From positions 1 through 64,000 of the forward strand of contig CAZVKN010000007.1 of the NCBI GenBank assembly GCA_964627035.1: 64,000 nt of DNA, read 5' to 3'. Within the stretch, counting starts at the first letter, position 1. The number at the start of each line of letters is the position of its first letter. The translations under genes were made by a program, and so were the position numbers. The notes beneath the pieces are model-generated. The model saw only the letters and a list, made by a program, of their open reading frames with translations. It did not search any database and was not told the DNA's origin. Source of the DNA: CAZVKN01 sp964627035. Its GTDB lineage: Bacteria; Electryoneota; AABM5-125-24; Hatepunaeales; Hatepunaeaceae. This document shows, one piece after another, positions 44,426-53,198 of this stretch.

Positions 44426-45850
44426 ATGTCATTCTCTCAGGATAAACTTCATCATTTACCTCGTCTGATGATCGCTGGAATTGGTGGTGATAGCGGCAAA
44501 ACCCTCGTGACGATTGGACTTATTGACGTTTGGCGTCGCGAGGGATATGAGATTGTTCCGTTCAAAAAAGGTCCCGACTATATTGACGCAGCGTGGTTGA
44601 CGAAGGCAGCCTCAGTTCCCGCGCACAACTTAGACAGTTGGATGATGGGGTACGAAGAGGTTGTCAGCTCTTTTACAAAATTCGGCATAAGTGACGGCAT
44701 CAACGTCATTGAAGGCAATCGCGGACTGCATGACGGTGAAGACTCCGCAGGCTCACATTCGTCCGGTGTGATGGCAAAGTTACTGAGTTGTCCGGTCGTG
44801 CCGGTGATTCCGGTGACGAAGGTGACCCGAACTGTAGCTGCATTTGTGCTCGGTGTGAAGATGCTCGACCCTGATGTTCAGATATCAGGCGTGATACTGA
44901 ATCGGATCGGTACCAATCGGCAGGAAAAGGTGATCAGGCGAGCTGTCGAAGACGAGACCGGCATCCCGGTACTGGGTGCAGTTTACAAATCAAAAGCTGA
45001 TGTTCTACCTGGTCGGCATCTTGGGTTGGTGACACCTGAAGAGCATCAGCAAGCTGAGCAGGCAATTGCTATTGCCGGGCAAATGATTCGGGAGTCGGTG
45101 GATTGGAAGAGATTAGCACAAGTGGGACAAGAGGCTGAATCCCCCCCCTTAATCCCCCCCTGCTCTGCAGGGGGGGAAATAAAGGGGGGGTTACTTCCTA
45201 ACGGTTTTGGCTTGCGTATCGGCTACTTCACCGGATCAGCATTTACGTTCTACTATCCGGAAAATCTAGATGCTTTGAAGGCAGCAGGTGTTAATCTAAT
45301 CAAAGTTGATCCCATTAGGGACAGCAAGCTTCCTCAACTGGATGTGCTGTATATAGGTGGTGGATTTCCGGAGACACATGCATTTGATCTGGCGGGAAAC
45401 GAATCATTCAGGCAGTCACTGCGTGATGCTGCTGGGCGTGGTCTACCGATCTGGGCGGAGTGTGGAGGGTTGATGTTTCTGTCAAAGCAGCTTCTATATC
45501 AAGGAAAGAACTACCCGATGGCTGGAGTACTGCCGATTTCGGTAATGTTGCACAAACGACCTCAAGGACACGGATATCAGCAGGTAGTGGTTGACAGGGA
45601 AAATCCGTTTTTACCTGTTGGAACGGCGATTAAAGGTCACGAATTTCATTACTCGCAACTGAATAATCCGGTGGAGCAGACTATTTTCACGGTTCATCGT
45701 GGAACAGGTGTCGGTTCCAGTCGTGACGGAGTACTTTACAAGAATGTGCTGGCGAGTTATCTGCATGTACATGCAACGGCAACACCTGAATGGTGCGAAG
45801 GGGTCATTTCAGCGGGACATCGGTATAAATCGAATTCTAACTTTGTTTAG
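44426..45850 (+). CDS. dsrN: DsrN, cobyrinate a,c-diamide synthase-like siroheme amidase
   Basis: 474 aa, CbiA/CobB family, thought to amidate siroheme for DsrAB. The N-terminal ATP domain has AGIGGDSGKT at residues about 17-26. The C-terminal glutamine amidotransferase domain has CGGLMFLSKQL with the catalytic Cys near residue 348. Residues about 239-256 are encoded by a C/G-tract palindrome inserted in frame between the two domains. Only a weak AGAG lies before the ATG. The dsrABD-N order is common in sulfate reducers. Confidence 0.93.
   Translation: MSFSQDKLHHLPRLMIAGIGGDSGKTLVTIGLIDVWRREGYEIVPFKKGPDYIDAAWLTKAASVPAHNLDSWMMGYEEVVSSFTKFGISDGINVIEGNRGLHDGEDSAGSHSSGVMAKLLSCPVVPVIPVTKVTRTVAAFVLGVKMLDPDVQISGVILNRIGTNRQEKVIRRAVEDETGIPVLGAVYKSKADVLPGRHLGLVTPEEHQQAEQAIAIAGQMIRESVDWKRLAQVGQEAESPPLIPPCSAGGEIKGGLLPNGFGLRIGYFTGSAFTFYYPENLDALKAAGVNLIKVDPIRDSKLPQLDVLYIGGGFPETHAFDLAGNESFRQSLRDAAGRGLPIWAECGGLMFLSKQLLYQGKNYPMAGVLPISVMLHKRPQGHGYQQVVVDRENPFLPVGTAIKGHEFHYSQLNNPVEQTIFTVHRGTGVGSSRDGVLYKNVLASYLHVHATATPEWCEGVISAGHRYKSNSNFV
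45141..45190. repeat. C/G-tract palindromic repeat inside dsrN
   Basis: C8-TTAAT-C7-TGC / GCA-G7-AAATAAA-G7 is an inverted repeat of about 23 bp per arm. It is in frame in dsrN and codes for a Pro/Gly-rich linker. A related copy lies in dsrK at 54793-54830. Confidence 0.8.
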
Positions 45851-45856
45851 TATCAG

Positions 45857-45881
45857 GTAGGGGTTTGATTCATCAAACCCG
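45857..45881. repeat. palindromic repeat family J, short copy
   Basis: GGTAGGGGTTTGATTCATCAAACCC-type hairpin 6 nt after the dsrN stop. Confidence 0.6.
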
Positions 45882-45922
45882 TTCTGACTAAATAAGATAA
45901 TTACAATAAAAGGATATTAACA

Positions 45923-46366
45923 ATGGCAAAAGTTACTCAAAAAGAGCAGGAAGAGAAGCTTGTCAAAATCATGAAGGCATGGCAGGCAGTGGAGGATGAT
46001 GCCATCCACATGACCAAAGAAGTACAGGCAAAAACCGACAATCCTCTGGTCAGGTTGATTATGGACATTATCGCTCACGATTCCGCAATGCATCGCCGTA
46101 CACAGCAGTTTATCATAGATTCACTCACCAAGCGGGCTATTCATTTGCAGCCGGAAGATCTTGAATCCGTTTGGGATCTGATTGAGCAACACATAGAGTA
46201 TGAGAAGAAGACCATCGGTCTGGCAGACGAAGCGAAGGAGTCCTGCAAACGTCTGTTTGTACAGAAATACTTGCTGAACTACCTGCTCGAAGATGAACGG
46301 AAGCACGATATGCTTCTGGAACGTCTTGAAGAGATCAAGATGAAAATGTACCCGTATGCGGGTTAA
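45923..46366 (+). CDS. predicted ferritin-like four-helix protein, unknown function
   Basis: 147 aa, all-helical. Glu/His patterns spaced like ferritin-like di-iron proteins are present: AVEDDAIHM near residue 22, DIIAHDSAMHRR near 49, EQHIEYEKKTI near 88 and LLEDERKHDMLLERL near 117 (the ExxH-type pairs). This suggests a metal site, but no named family is recognised. AAGGA precedes the ATG. Its place between dsrN and the dsrL-like gene suggests a redox or storage role in sulfite reduction; this is inference. Confidence 0.6.
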   Translation: MAKVTQKEQEEKLVKIMKAWQAVEDDAIHMTKEVQAKTDNPLVRLIMDIIAHDSAMHRRTQQFIIDSLTKRAIHLQPEDLESVWDLIEQHIEYEKKTIGLADEAKESCKRLFVQKYLLNYLLEDERKHDMLLERLEEIKMKMYPYAG

Positions 46367-46371
46367 TAACG

Positions 46372-46400
46372 AGTTTAGAGTTCAGGCTTCAGCCTGTTCC
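46372..46400. repeat. repeat family A, left half
   Basis: AGTTTAGAGTTCAGGCTTCAGCCTG without the right arm, 5 nt after a stop. Followed by AGAGTCTGTC and family M (46443-46469). Confidence 0.65.
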
Positions 46401-46492
46401 AGGAAAACATGCCAAAGAGTCTGTCAGATAACTAAATTATCTCGCTGTCTACCGCGGCGGGTTGACAGCGGGATATTTGTAGGAAACAATTT

Positions 46493-48199
46493 ATGGGCTT
46501 AATAAAGAAGAAGAAAAAGAAAAAACTAAAAACCCGTGGCAGCGTTGGCGGCGCATCAAGTGGTGGAGGTGCACAGGATAGCGGACGTCGCCCCTACCAT
46601 CTGGAGAAGTTACCGCCTTGTTCCGGTGGCTGCCCGCAAGGCACGAACATCCGCGCTGCGCTGATGGTAGTTGCACAAGCGGAGAAATACGAAACGCCAC
46701 AAGGGGAAGCATACGATTCTGCCTGGAAACTGTGGACAGACATCAATCCGATCCCGGCAATCTGTGGTCGAGTCTGCCCGCATCCTTGCGAAGATGCCTG
46801 TAACCGCAGCGGTAAAGAGGGTGGTGTGGCGATTAACTCGTTCGAGCAATTTGTCGGCGACTGGGGACTTGAAAAGGGTCTCGAATACAGTATGCTGTCA
46901 GACGAAAAGCGTGACCAAAAAGTTGCAGTCATCGGTGCCGGACCGGCAGGTATCGGCTGCGCTTATCATCTTGTTCGGTTGGGCTATAAGGTGACGATTT
47001 TCGAAGCGTTCGATCATGTCGGTGGAATGCTCCGATACGGAATCCCGTCATATCGGATGCCGCGAGACATCATTGACGCAGAGTATCAGAAGATACTCGA
47101 CCTCGGCATTGAGCTGAAGACCGGCGTCAGCATAGGGAAAGATAAACCCTACGAAGAGCTTCAGAAAGAATATGACGCAATCTTCGTAGGGATGGGTGCA
47201 CATAAAGGCAAGAAACTCCGCTGCCCCGGCGAGGATGCGGACAATGTGTTTGACGGTGCTGAGTTTCTCAATCTGATCAATAGCGGTCAGTCTGTTGAAG
47301 TCGGCGATCAGGTTATCGTCATCGGCGGCGGTGATACAGCAATTGACGCTGCTCGTGTTTCATTGCGGCTCGGCGCAAAGAAAGTGACAATCCTCTACCG
47401 CCGTACCCGCAATGAGATGCCCGCAATCGAAGAAGAGATTGTCGCTGCTGAAGAGGAAGGAATCGTGTTCCATTTCCTCGCCGCACCGATTGAGATCAAC
47501 AAAGAAGATGACAGAGCTGTTTCCATGCACTGCCAACAAATGGAACTTGGCGAACCGGATTCTTCCGGTCGTCGTCGTCCGGTTCCGATTGAAGGCGATA
47601 CATTCACGATTGAAATCAGCTCGGTAATTGCTGCGATTTCACAAGAGCCGGATTTTGAAGGCTTGGAAGCCCTCCATGAGGGTCGCGATTGGGTAAAAGT
47701 CAACGAGTTTGGTGAAGAAGCGAAGAATGAGAACTCTTATGCAGGTGGCGACGTTACCGATCTGGGGCTGGTGACAATTGCACTTCAGCAGGGTCGTCTC
47801 GCTGCCGAGACCATGCACAAGCGATTCATCGGTGAGGAACCGAAAGCAGGTCCGGAACCGGTTATGATCAATCAGGACAAGATGATCTTTGATCACTATG
47901 ACAAAGCCAAACGTCACGAGCGTCATCACAGAGATGTAGCAGATCGGTTCGGCGACAAGTCGTGGGACGAGATCGTTGAACCTTTGAGCGAAGAGGAGCT
48001 TCTTGAGGAAGCGAGACGCTGCATGAGCTGCGGGTACTGTTTTGACTGTGGTGCCTGCTGGAGCTACTGTCAGGACAACGCCATTATCAAGCCGGTAGTT
48101 CCGGAGCATGGGCAGTTATACACGTTCAAACATGAATTCTGCACCGGATGCGACAAATGTGCAGAAGTCTGTCCGTGCGGTTTCATAGAAATGAGATAA
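46493..48199 (+). CDS. dsrL: DsrL-like NAD(P)H:acceptor oxidoreductase
   Basis: 568 aa, glutamate-synthase small-subunit-like flavoprotein. Order: N-terminal Fe-S domain (CSGGCPQGTNI, CGRVCPHPCEDAC), FAD site VIGAGPAGIGCAY near residue 147, NAD(P)H site VIGGGDTAIDAARVS near 286, and C-terminal ferredoxin domain (CMSCGYCFDCGACWSYC; CTGCDKCAEVCPCG). DsrL exchanges electrons between NAD(P)(H) and DsrAB. An unusual start, MGLIKKKKKKKLKTRG, then a Gly/Ser linker, precedes the normal domain. GTAGGAAAC lies before the ATG. A generic GltD-like role is possible, but the context favours DsrL. Confidence 0.85.
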   Translation: MGLIKKKKKKKLKTRGSVGGASSGGGAQDSGRRPYHLEKLPPCSGGCPQGTNIRAALMVVAQAEKYETPQGEAYDSAWKLWTDINPIPAICGRVCPHPCEDACNRSGKEGGVAINSFEQFVGDWGLEKGLEYSMLSDEKRDQKVAVIGAGPAGIGCAYHLVRLGYKVTIFEAFDHVGGMLRYGIPSYRMPRDIIDAEYQKILDLGIELKTGVSIGKDKPYEELQKEYDAIFVGMGAHKGKKLRCPGEDADNVFDGAEFLNLINSGQSVEVGDQVIVIGGGDTAIDAARVSLRLGAKKVTILYRRTRNEMPAIEEEIVAAEEEGIVFHFLAAPIEINKEDDRAVSMHCQQMELGEPDSSGRRRPVPIEGDTFTIEISSVIAAISQEPDFEGLEALHEGRDWVKVNEFGEEAKNENSYAGGDVTDLGLVTIALQQGRLAAETMHKRFIGEEPKAGPEPVMINQDKMIFDHYDKAKRHERHHRDVADRFGDKSWDEIVEPLSEEELLEEARRCMSCGYCFDCGACWSYCQDNAIIKPVVPEHGQLYTFKHEFCTGCDKCAEVCPCGFIEMR

Positions 48200-48205
48200 A
48201 AAAAT

Positions 48206-48252
48206 AACCACCAAATTAAGGATATTTTTGTTTTCTTTGTGTCTTGGTGGTT
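48206..48252. repeat. palindromic repeat family B, short copy
   Basis: AACCACCAA ... TGTCTTGGTGGTT arms, 6 nt after the dsrL-like stop. Confidence 0.7.
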
Positions 48253-48283
48253 AAATAATCAAAAAAAATCAGGAGAAAGTCAA

Positions 48284-48601
48284 ATGGCAATTTTCACATG
48301 GGAAGATGTCTCCATCGAGGTAGATGAGGACGGTTTCATGCAGGAACCGGATCAATGGAACGAGCGCGTTGCACTCGCTCTGGCAAGCACTGAAGGCGTT
48401 GACGCACTGGGCGAAGATCACTGGAAACTGATCAACTATCTGCGCGAATATTTCGCAAAATTCGGTATCGCCCCGATGATCCGCAAGCTGTGTAAGGAGA
48501 CCGGATTCTCGCTGAAGAAGGTCTATGAAATGTTCCCGTCAGGTCCGGCAAAAGGTGCCTGTAAAGTCGCAGGGCTGGCAAAGCCGACCGGCTGCGTCTG
48601 A
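48284..48601 (+). CDS. dsrC: DsrC sulfur-carrier protein
   Basis: 105 aa, full-length. Carries sulfur from DsrAB as a trisulfide between its two C-terminal cysteines. The end reads ACKVAGLAKPTGCV, so both Cys (the strictly conserved penultimate one and the one 10 residues before it) are present and the protein should be a functional DsrC, not a TusE-type homologue. ATG 48284 has AGGAGAAAG upstream. Its trisulfide would be reduced by DsrK. Confidence 0.97.
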   Translation: MAIFTWEDVSIEVDEDGFMQEPDQWNERVALALASTEGVDALGEDHWKLINYLREYFAKFGIAPMIRKLCKETGFSLKKVYEMFPSGPAKGACKVAGLAKPTGCV

Positions 48602-48636
48602 TTGGAAGCCTGCCGATTGTTGATGAAAATATAAGT

Positions 48637-48711
48637 GGGTGGCACGGGCTATTTATTGCCCGTGTTTCATTACAATGAGGAGACACGGGTAACGAGTAAC
48701 CCGTGCCACCC
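48637..48711. repeat. palindromic repeat family I
   Basis: GGGTGGCACGGG / CCCGTGCCACCC outer stem (48637-48648 with 48700-48711), itself bracketed by CCTGCCGAT / GTCGGCAGG. Partial copies are at 56779-56815 and 58839-58872. Confidence 0.75.
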
Positions 48712-48840
48712 TGTCGGCAGGTTGACGCCCAAAAGTTTCCTGTTCGAAAAGTATTACAATCAATTAAATTAAACATCTTTCCCACCACCACTTTAAGGGG
48801 AAAATGAGAGACAATAACTCTCGCAACGGTGGAGAAAACT

Positions 48841-49776
48841 GTGTTACTGCACTACCTGTTATATGGTTCTGTGGCAATTTTTATAATTGCCAACCTGATC
48901 AGATTTATTAAAATAGCAACAATGCCGGTGCATTTGCGCTGGGAACTGTATCCTGTTCCTCATGAACCGCCTGAGAAGGTCAAGCATGGGGGATCGTATC
49001 TTGAAGATAAAGACTGGTGGAAAAATCCACTGCACGCAAATAAATTGGGAGAGCTGTCGGTGATGCTGCCGGAGATATTCCTGCAGAAAGGTATCTGGGA
49101 ACATAACCGTCCGTTATGGCTCGGAACCTGGTTATTCCATACAGCGTGCTATCTGATTATTGGTATGCTCGGTCTATTGATTATCGGTAGTATCTTGAAG
49201 ATTAATGGAATTCCAGTAAATGCAGGTGTATCTGGTGTGTGTAGTATCGGTAAGGTGGTCTATAATCTGACTTACTGGGTTGGGTTTATTAGCGGAATCC
49301 TGGGTACTCTCGGAGCAGTCAGGTTATTGGAGCAACGTCTGTTTGACAAAAAATATAAGATGTTCACCTCATTCGGAGTGGTGTTCAATCTACTGTTCAC
49401 AGGTGCGATATTTTTCACTCTGTTCTTCGGATTGCTTAAGGGTGATGTCGGGCAGCTTTTCAATTTCACACAGAACCTTTTTACGTTCCAACCTTCTGCA
49501 GGTTTAAGCAGTATCTTCACAACTCACATCATTCTATTTGCACTGTTAGCAATTTATTTTCCATTTACGCACATGACTCACATGTACACCAAATTTTTCA
49601 CGTATCATTCAATCCGTTGGGATGATGAACCGTTGAAAGCTGGTAGTAAGCGTGAGAAGCAAATTCAGGAAGCGTTAAATTACCCAGTCAGTTGGACAGC
49701 ACCTCACATCGCAGGTGATGGCAAAAAAACCTGGGCGGAAGTCGCTATGCACAATCCGGCACAGGAGGAGAAGTAA
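48841..49776 (+). CDS. second DsrM-like (NarI/TmcC-type) cytochrome b membrane subunit
   Basis: 311 aa from GTG 48841 (GGAG 6 nt upstream). Five or six spans (YGSVAIFIIANLIRFI; LFHTACYLIIGMLGLLIIG; MFTSFGVVFNLLFTGAIFF; ITTHI-like last span) with His residues suitable for heme b (WLFHTACY, HMTHMYTKFF). Family: respiratory nitrate reductase gamma/DsrM. It would exchange electrons with quinone. It differs from the canonical DsrM at 52200 and is paired with its own DsrK-like gene; TmcC/TmcB of the Tmc complex is an alternative assignment. Confidence 0.8.
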   Translation: MLLHYLLYGSVAIFIIANLIRFIKIATMPVHLRWELYPVPHEPPEKVKHGGSYLEDKDWWKNPLHANKLGELSVMLPEIFLQKGIWEHNRPLWLGTWLFHTACYLIIGMLGLLIIGSILKINGIPVNAGVSGVCSIGKVVYNLTYWVGFISGILGTLGAVRLLEQRLFDKKYKMFTSFGVVFNLLFTGAIFFTLFFGLLKGDVGQLFNFTQNLFTFQPSAGLSSIFTTHIILFALLAIYFPFTHMTHMYTKFFTYHSIRWDDEPLKAGSKREKQIQEALNYPVSWTAPHIAGDGKKTWAEVAMHNPAQEEK

Positions 49777-49777
49777 C

Positions 49778-51394
49778 ATGGCTGTTAATAAGACCTTAAA
49801 AATAACCGATATCAGCAAACCGTCCAAACAGCTGGCAACTGTCAGTATTGACGAATTGACTCCGTTGCCTGCTCCTTATGATAAGATTGAAGATCAACCT
49901 GGTTGGAAAAAAATAACTGAAGAACAGCGAGAAAGGGTAGAGACATTTCTTGATGACACGTCGGTACTCGGTCTTCCTGATCCACAGACTAAGGAAGAAG
50001 AGGAAGAGTTAGTCAAAAAGTTCATCAGCGGTCTGAATAAGCTGATGAGTAGAGACAATAATTGGACGTTTCTTCAACAATTGACCTTATCAATAGATCA
50101 CTGTGCCAAGTGTCAGACTTGTAACGATGCATGCCCGATTTATGAAGCATCCGGCAATAACGACATGTATCGTCCGACATATCGCAGTGAGGTTTTCCGC
50201 AGGCTCATCCATAAGTACACTAAACCTGGTGGAAAGTTCTTCGGGAAATTCAAGCATGGTGATATAGAATTAAACTGGACAACTATTGCCAGACTCGCTG
50301 AGCTATCATACCGCTGTACGATTTGCCGTAGATGTGCTCAGACCTGTCCGATTGGAGTGGATAACGGACTGATAACACACGAGATCCGGAAACTGTTTAG
50401 TATGGAGTTGGGGATCGCCGCTAAGGAAATCCATGAAACGGGTTCGATGCTCCAGCTGAAGGTCGGATCATCCACAGGTATGAATGACATTGTGGTCAAG
50501 GACAACATTGAGTTCATTGACGAGGATATGGAGGATTTGACCGGTATCCATGTTGAGACTCCCTGGGACGTGGAAGGTGCTGACGTGCTGCTGTTACACA
50601 ACGCTGGTGAGATACTTGCTTGGCCCGAGAATCCCGGAGCGTTTGCATTGATCTTTGAAGCAGCTGGAATCAGTTGGACGCTGTCGAGTGAGCTTGCGGC
50701 TTATGATGGAATCAATTACGGTTTATGGTATGATGATGCTCAATTTGCGCGGGTAGCCATCAAACATGCGTCTGCTGCTAAGAAACTCGGCGTTAAACAG
50801 ATAGTCATCGGGGAGTGCGGACATGCTCACAAAGCGTTGACAGTTATTGCTGACCGCGTATTGACTGGAGATTTGAACATACCGCGCGTCAGTTCAATGA
50901 CTTTTTTACGTGATATTGTGATGAGCGGTAAACTGAAATTAGATCCTTCCAAGAACGACTTTCCGGTCAGTTTGCATGATCCTTGCAATTTAGCACGCTT
51001 GATGGGAATCGTTGAACCGCAACGAGAAATCATGCGAGCAATCACGCCTCCCGGGCGATTTAGAGAGATGACACCTCACGGTGTGCATAATTACTGTTGT
51101 GGTGGTGGATCAGGGTTTGCGATTATGTCGCAGTTCAACTTCCAGGATTGGAGACTTAGCATATCTGGACGCAAAAAACTGAAACAGGTTCTGGATGCGT
51201 TTGCAGACGAACCGCAGGAAGTAAACAAGTACCTGTGCGCACCCTGTTCCAATTGCAAGGGGCAATTGCGCGATCTGTTTAGATATTACGGCGTCTGGGA
51301 GAAGTCAAATATCCTATATGGTGGGTTGGTTGAGTTGATCGTTAATGCGATGGTGGATGTTAAGCAACCGTTTATTGAGTGGGAGTTTCATTAG
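49778..51394 (+). CDS. second DsrK-like (HdrD/TmcB-type) Fe-S protein
   Basis: 538 aa from ATG 49778 (GGAGGAG upstream), starting just after the preceding stop. Two 4Fe-4S sets: CAKCQTCNDACP near residue 110 and CTICRRCAQTCP near 168. Two CCG-type domains follow: HDPCNLAR with CCGGGSGFA, and CAPCSNCKG at the end. These domains hold the noncubane cluster that cleaves disulfides in HdrD. Together with the upstream cytochrome b it makes a minimal MK module. The substrate could be DsrC trisulfide or another thiol/disulfide. Confidence 0.8.
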   Translation: MAVNKTLKITDISKPSKQLATVSIDELTPLPAPYDKIEDQPGWKKITEEQRERVETFLDDTSVLGLPDPQTKEEEEELVKKFISGLNKLMSRDNNWTFLQQLTLSIDHCAKCQTCNDACPIYEASGNNDMYRPTYRSEVFRRLIHKYTKPGGKFFGKFKHGDIELNWTTIARLAELSYRCTICRRCAQTCPIGVDNGLITHEIRKLFSMELGIAAKEIHETGSMLQLKVGSSTGMNDIVVKDNIEFIDEDMEDLTGIHVETPWDVEGADVLLLHNAGEILAWPENPGAFALIFEAAGISWTLSSELAAYDGINYGLWYDDAQFARVAIKHASAAKKLGVKQIVIGECGHAHKALTVIADRVLTGDLNIPRVSSMTFLRDIVMSGKLKLDPSKNDFPVSLHDPCNLARLMGIVEPQREIMRAITPPGRFREMTPHGVHNYCCGGGSGFAIMSQFNFQDWRLSISGRKKLKQVLDAFADEPQEVNKYLCAPCSNCKGQLRDLFRYYGVWEKSNILYGGLVELIVNAMVDVKQPFIEWEFH

Positions 51395-51462
51395 ATTGGA
51401 ATTTTAATTGTCATTCCTGCGATAGCAGGAATCTCCTGCTGTTGAGGTAGTTATTATGTGGT

Positions 51463-51553
51463 AATTCTCAGCAGATTAAGCAGATATAATCTCGCGCAAA
51501 GTCGCAAAGCCGCCAAGTTTTTTTTCCTTTGCGTCTAAGTGTCTTCGCGTGAG
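51463..51553. repeat. family C left half followed by family D palindrome
   Basis: 51463-51486 ATTCTCAGCAGATTAAGCAG..., then 51491-51553 CTCGCGCAAAGTCGC ... TTCGCGTGAG. Confidence 0.7.
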
Positions 51554-51604
51554 TAATTTTTTAAACATAATTGCACAAAATTTCACATCAAGAGCATAAT
51601 TTTT

Positions 51605-52102
51605 ATGGGCTCTAAATCCATACTGACCAAACTGCTGACTGAACAACGAGATACGATAGTTAATGCTTGGCGAGATCAGATTCTTGAAAGCTACAGTGAT
51701 GACTATGCTAAGTTTCTGAAGAAACGGAAAAACCGATTCGCTAATCCGGTCGGGTTCAGTCTGTCGGAAAGTTTGAGCAGTTTGTACGAACATCTGCTCG
51801 GTGAGTTCAACGATGAAACAATCGTTGAACCGTTGGAAAATATTGTTAAAGTGCGAGCTATTCAGGAACTGTCGGTTATTCAAGCGGTGGAGTTTGTGTT
51901 TATGATTAAGGGAGTTATCCGTGATAAACTGTCCTGTGATATTGACGGGCTGTATGATGAGCTGTTTGAACTGGAAATGAAAATTGATAGGATGGCGTTA
52001 GTTGCATTTGATATATATATGAAAAGTCGTGAGAAACTGTACGAAATCCGCGCCAACGAATGGAAGCGCAGATCATATAAGTTATTGGAAAGACTTAACT
52101 AA
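51605..52102 (+). CDS. RsbRD N-terminal-domain-like protein
   Basis: 165 aa, all-helical. It begins ILTKLLTEQRDTIVNAWRDQ and ends MKSREKLYEIRANEWKRR, the pattern of RsbRD_N / non-heme globin-like sensor modules, without the STAS domain of full RsbR proteins. Such single-domain proteins are, to my knowledge, found next to dsrMKJOP in sulfate reducers, but I cannot check this here. No clear RBS. 97 nt before dsrM. Regulator or complex partner; unknown. Confidence 0.65.
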   Translation: MGSKSILTKLLTEQRDTIVNAWRDQILESYSDDYAKFLKKRKNRFANPVGFSLSESLSSLYEHLLGEFNDETIVEPLENIVKVRAIQELSVIQAVEFVFMIKGVIRDKLSCDIDGLYDELFELEMKIDRMALVAFDIYMKSREKLYEIRANEWKRRSYKLLERLN

Positions 52103-52103
52103 T

Positions 52104-52167
52104 CTCACGCAAAGTCGCAAAGACGCAAAGAAAACAAAAACTTAGCGACTTCGCGTCTTTGCGTGAG
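52104..52167. repeat. palindromic repeat family D
   Basis: CTCACGCAAAGTCGCAAAG ... CGTCTTTGCGTGAG, a clean 27-bp inverted repeat 1 nt after a stop codon and 32 nt before dsrM. Confidence 0.9.
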
Positions 52168-52199
52168 AATATAAAAACAATAAATGGAGGGTGAACCGT

Positions 52200-53198
52200 A
52201 TGAACGGTTTGTATGCCCTTGTAGCGGTTCTGATCCTCGTTGGGATCGCTTTTGCAGGAGCGGAGTCCGGTTTGCATTACCTGTTCGGAGTGATTATACC
52301 ATATCTGGCGATATTCCTGTTCGTAGCCGGATTTATCTATCGCGTAATGAAATGGATAAAATCTCCCGTCCCGTTCAAAATTACAACTACCTGCGGTCAA
52401 CAGAAATCGTTGCCGTGGATCAAAGCAAATAACCTCGAAGCCCCACATAATAAGTTGGGTGTGTTGGGACGATTGTTCCTGGAGGTCTTCTGCTTCAGAT
52501 CACTGTTCCGTAACACTAAAACTGATATAACCGAGGATTCTAAGGTTATTTATGGCGACAATAAATGGTTGTGGGCTGCCGGTTTAGCATTCCACTATTC
52601 ATTCCTCGTCATAGTGATCCGGCACTTCAGATTTGTACTCGAACCTGTGCCGTATTGCATCAATCTGATCGAATACTTCGACAGCTTTTTCCAGATCGGT
52701 CTACCGATTCTATACATCACCGATGGAATACTGCTTGCAGCTGTCGGTTATCTGTTCCTCAGACGGATTGTTGATTCGAGATTGCGGTATATCTCACTGG
52801 CATCCGACTACTTCCCGCTGTTCCTGATATTGGGTATCGGAATTACCGGTGTTCTGATGCGGTATTTCCCGTTCGGTAGAGTGGATGTAACCGGAATAAA
52901 AGAATTAGCGATGGGATTGGTTAGTTTTAGTCCGGTTGTGACTGACGGAATCGGTGTGCTGTTCTACATTCACCTGTTTCTTGTCTGTGTGCTGTTTGCT
53001 TATTTCCCTTTCAGCAAACTGATGCACGCACCGGGAGTATTCCTTAGCCCGACGCGTAATATGACGAATGATAACCGAATACGTCGTCATATCAATCCGT
53101 GTAATCCGAAAGTGAAACTACATACTTATGCTGAGTACGAAGACGAATTCCGTGACGTAATGAAAGCCGCCGGAATGCGATTGGAAAAGGAGGAATAA
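52200..53198 (+). CDS. dsrM: DsrM, canonical cytochrome b subunit
   Basis: 332 aa. Membrane subunit of DsrMKJOP that exchanges electrons with menaquinone. The N-terminus (MNGLYALVAVLILVGIAFAG) and the loop PVPFKITTTCGQQKSLPWIK are typical of DsrM. About six spans, with His in FHYSFLVIVIRHFRFV and FYIHLFLVCVLF for heme b. GGAGG precedes; GTG 52191 is too close to it, so ATG 52200 is preferred. The stop overlaps the dsrK start by 1 nt. Confidence 0.94.
   Translation: MNGLYALVAVLILVGIAFAGAESGLHYLFGVIIPYLAIFLFVAGFIYRVMKWIKSPVPFKITTTCGQQKSLPWIKANNLEAPHNKLGVLGRLFLEVFCFRSLFRNTKTDITEDSKVIYGDNKWLWAAGLAFHYSFLVIVIRHFRFVLEPVPYCINLIEYFDSFFQIGLPILYITDGILLAAVGYLFLRRIVDSRLRYISLASDYFPLFLILGIGITGVLMRYFPFGRVDVTGIKELAMGLVSFSPVVTDGIGVLFYIHLFLVCVLFAYFPFSKLMHAPGVFLSPTRNMTNDNRIRRHINPCNPKVKLHTYAEYEDEFRDVMKAAGMRLEKEE

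Noticed and set aside
46493..48199. Glutamate synthase small subunit (GltD)
   Set aside because: Domain order fits, but the extra C-terminal ferredoxin domain and the dsr context favour DsrL.
48637..48711. Riboswitch or tRNA-like structure between dsrC and the DsrM-like gene
   Set aside because: Sequence is shared with 56779 and 58839, so it is a dispersed repeat; no conserved riboswitch core or anticodon arm seen.
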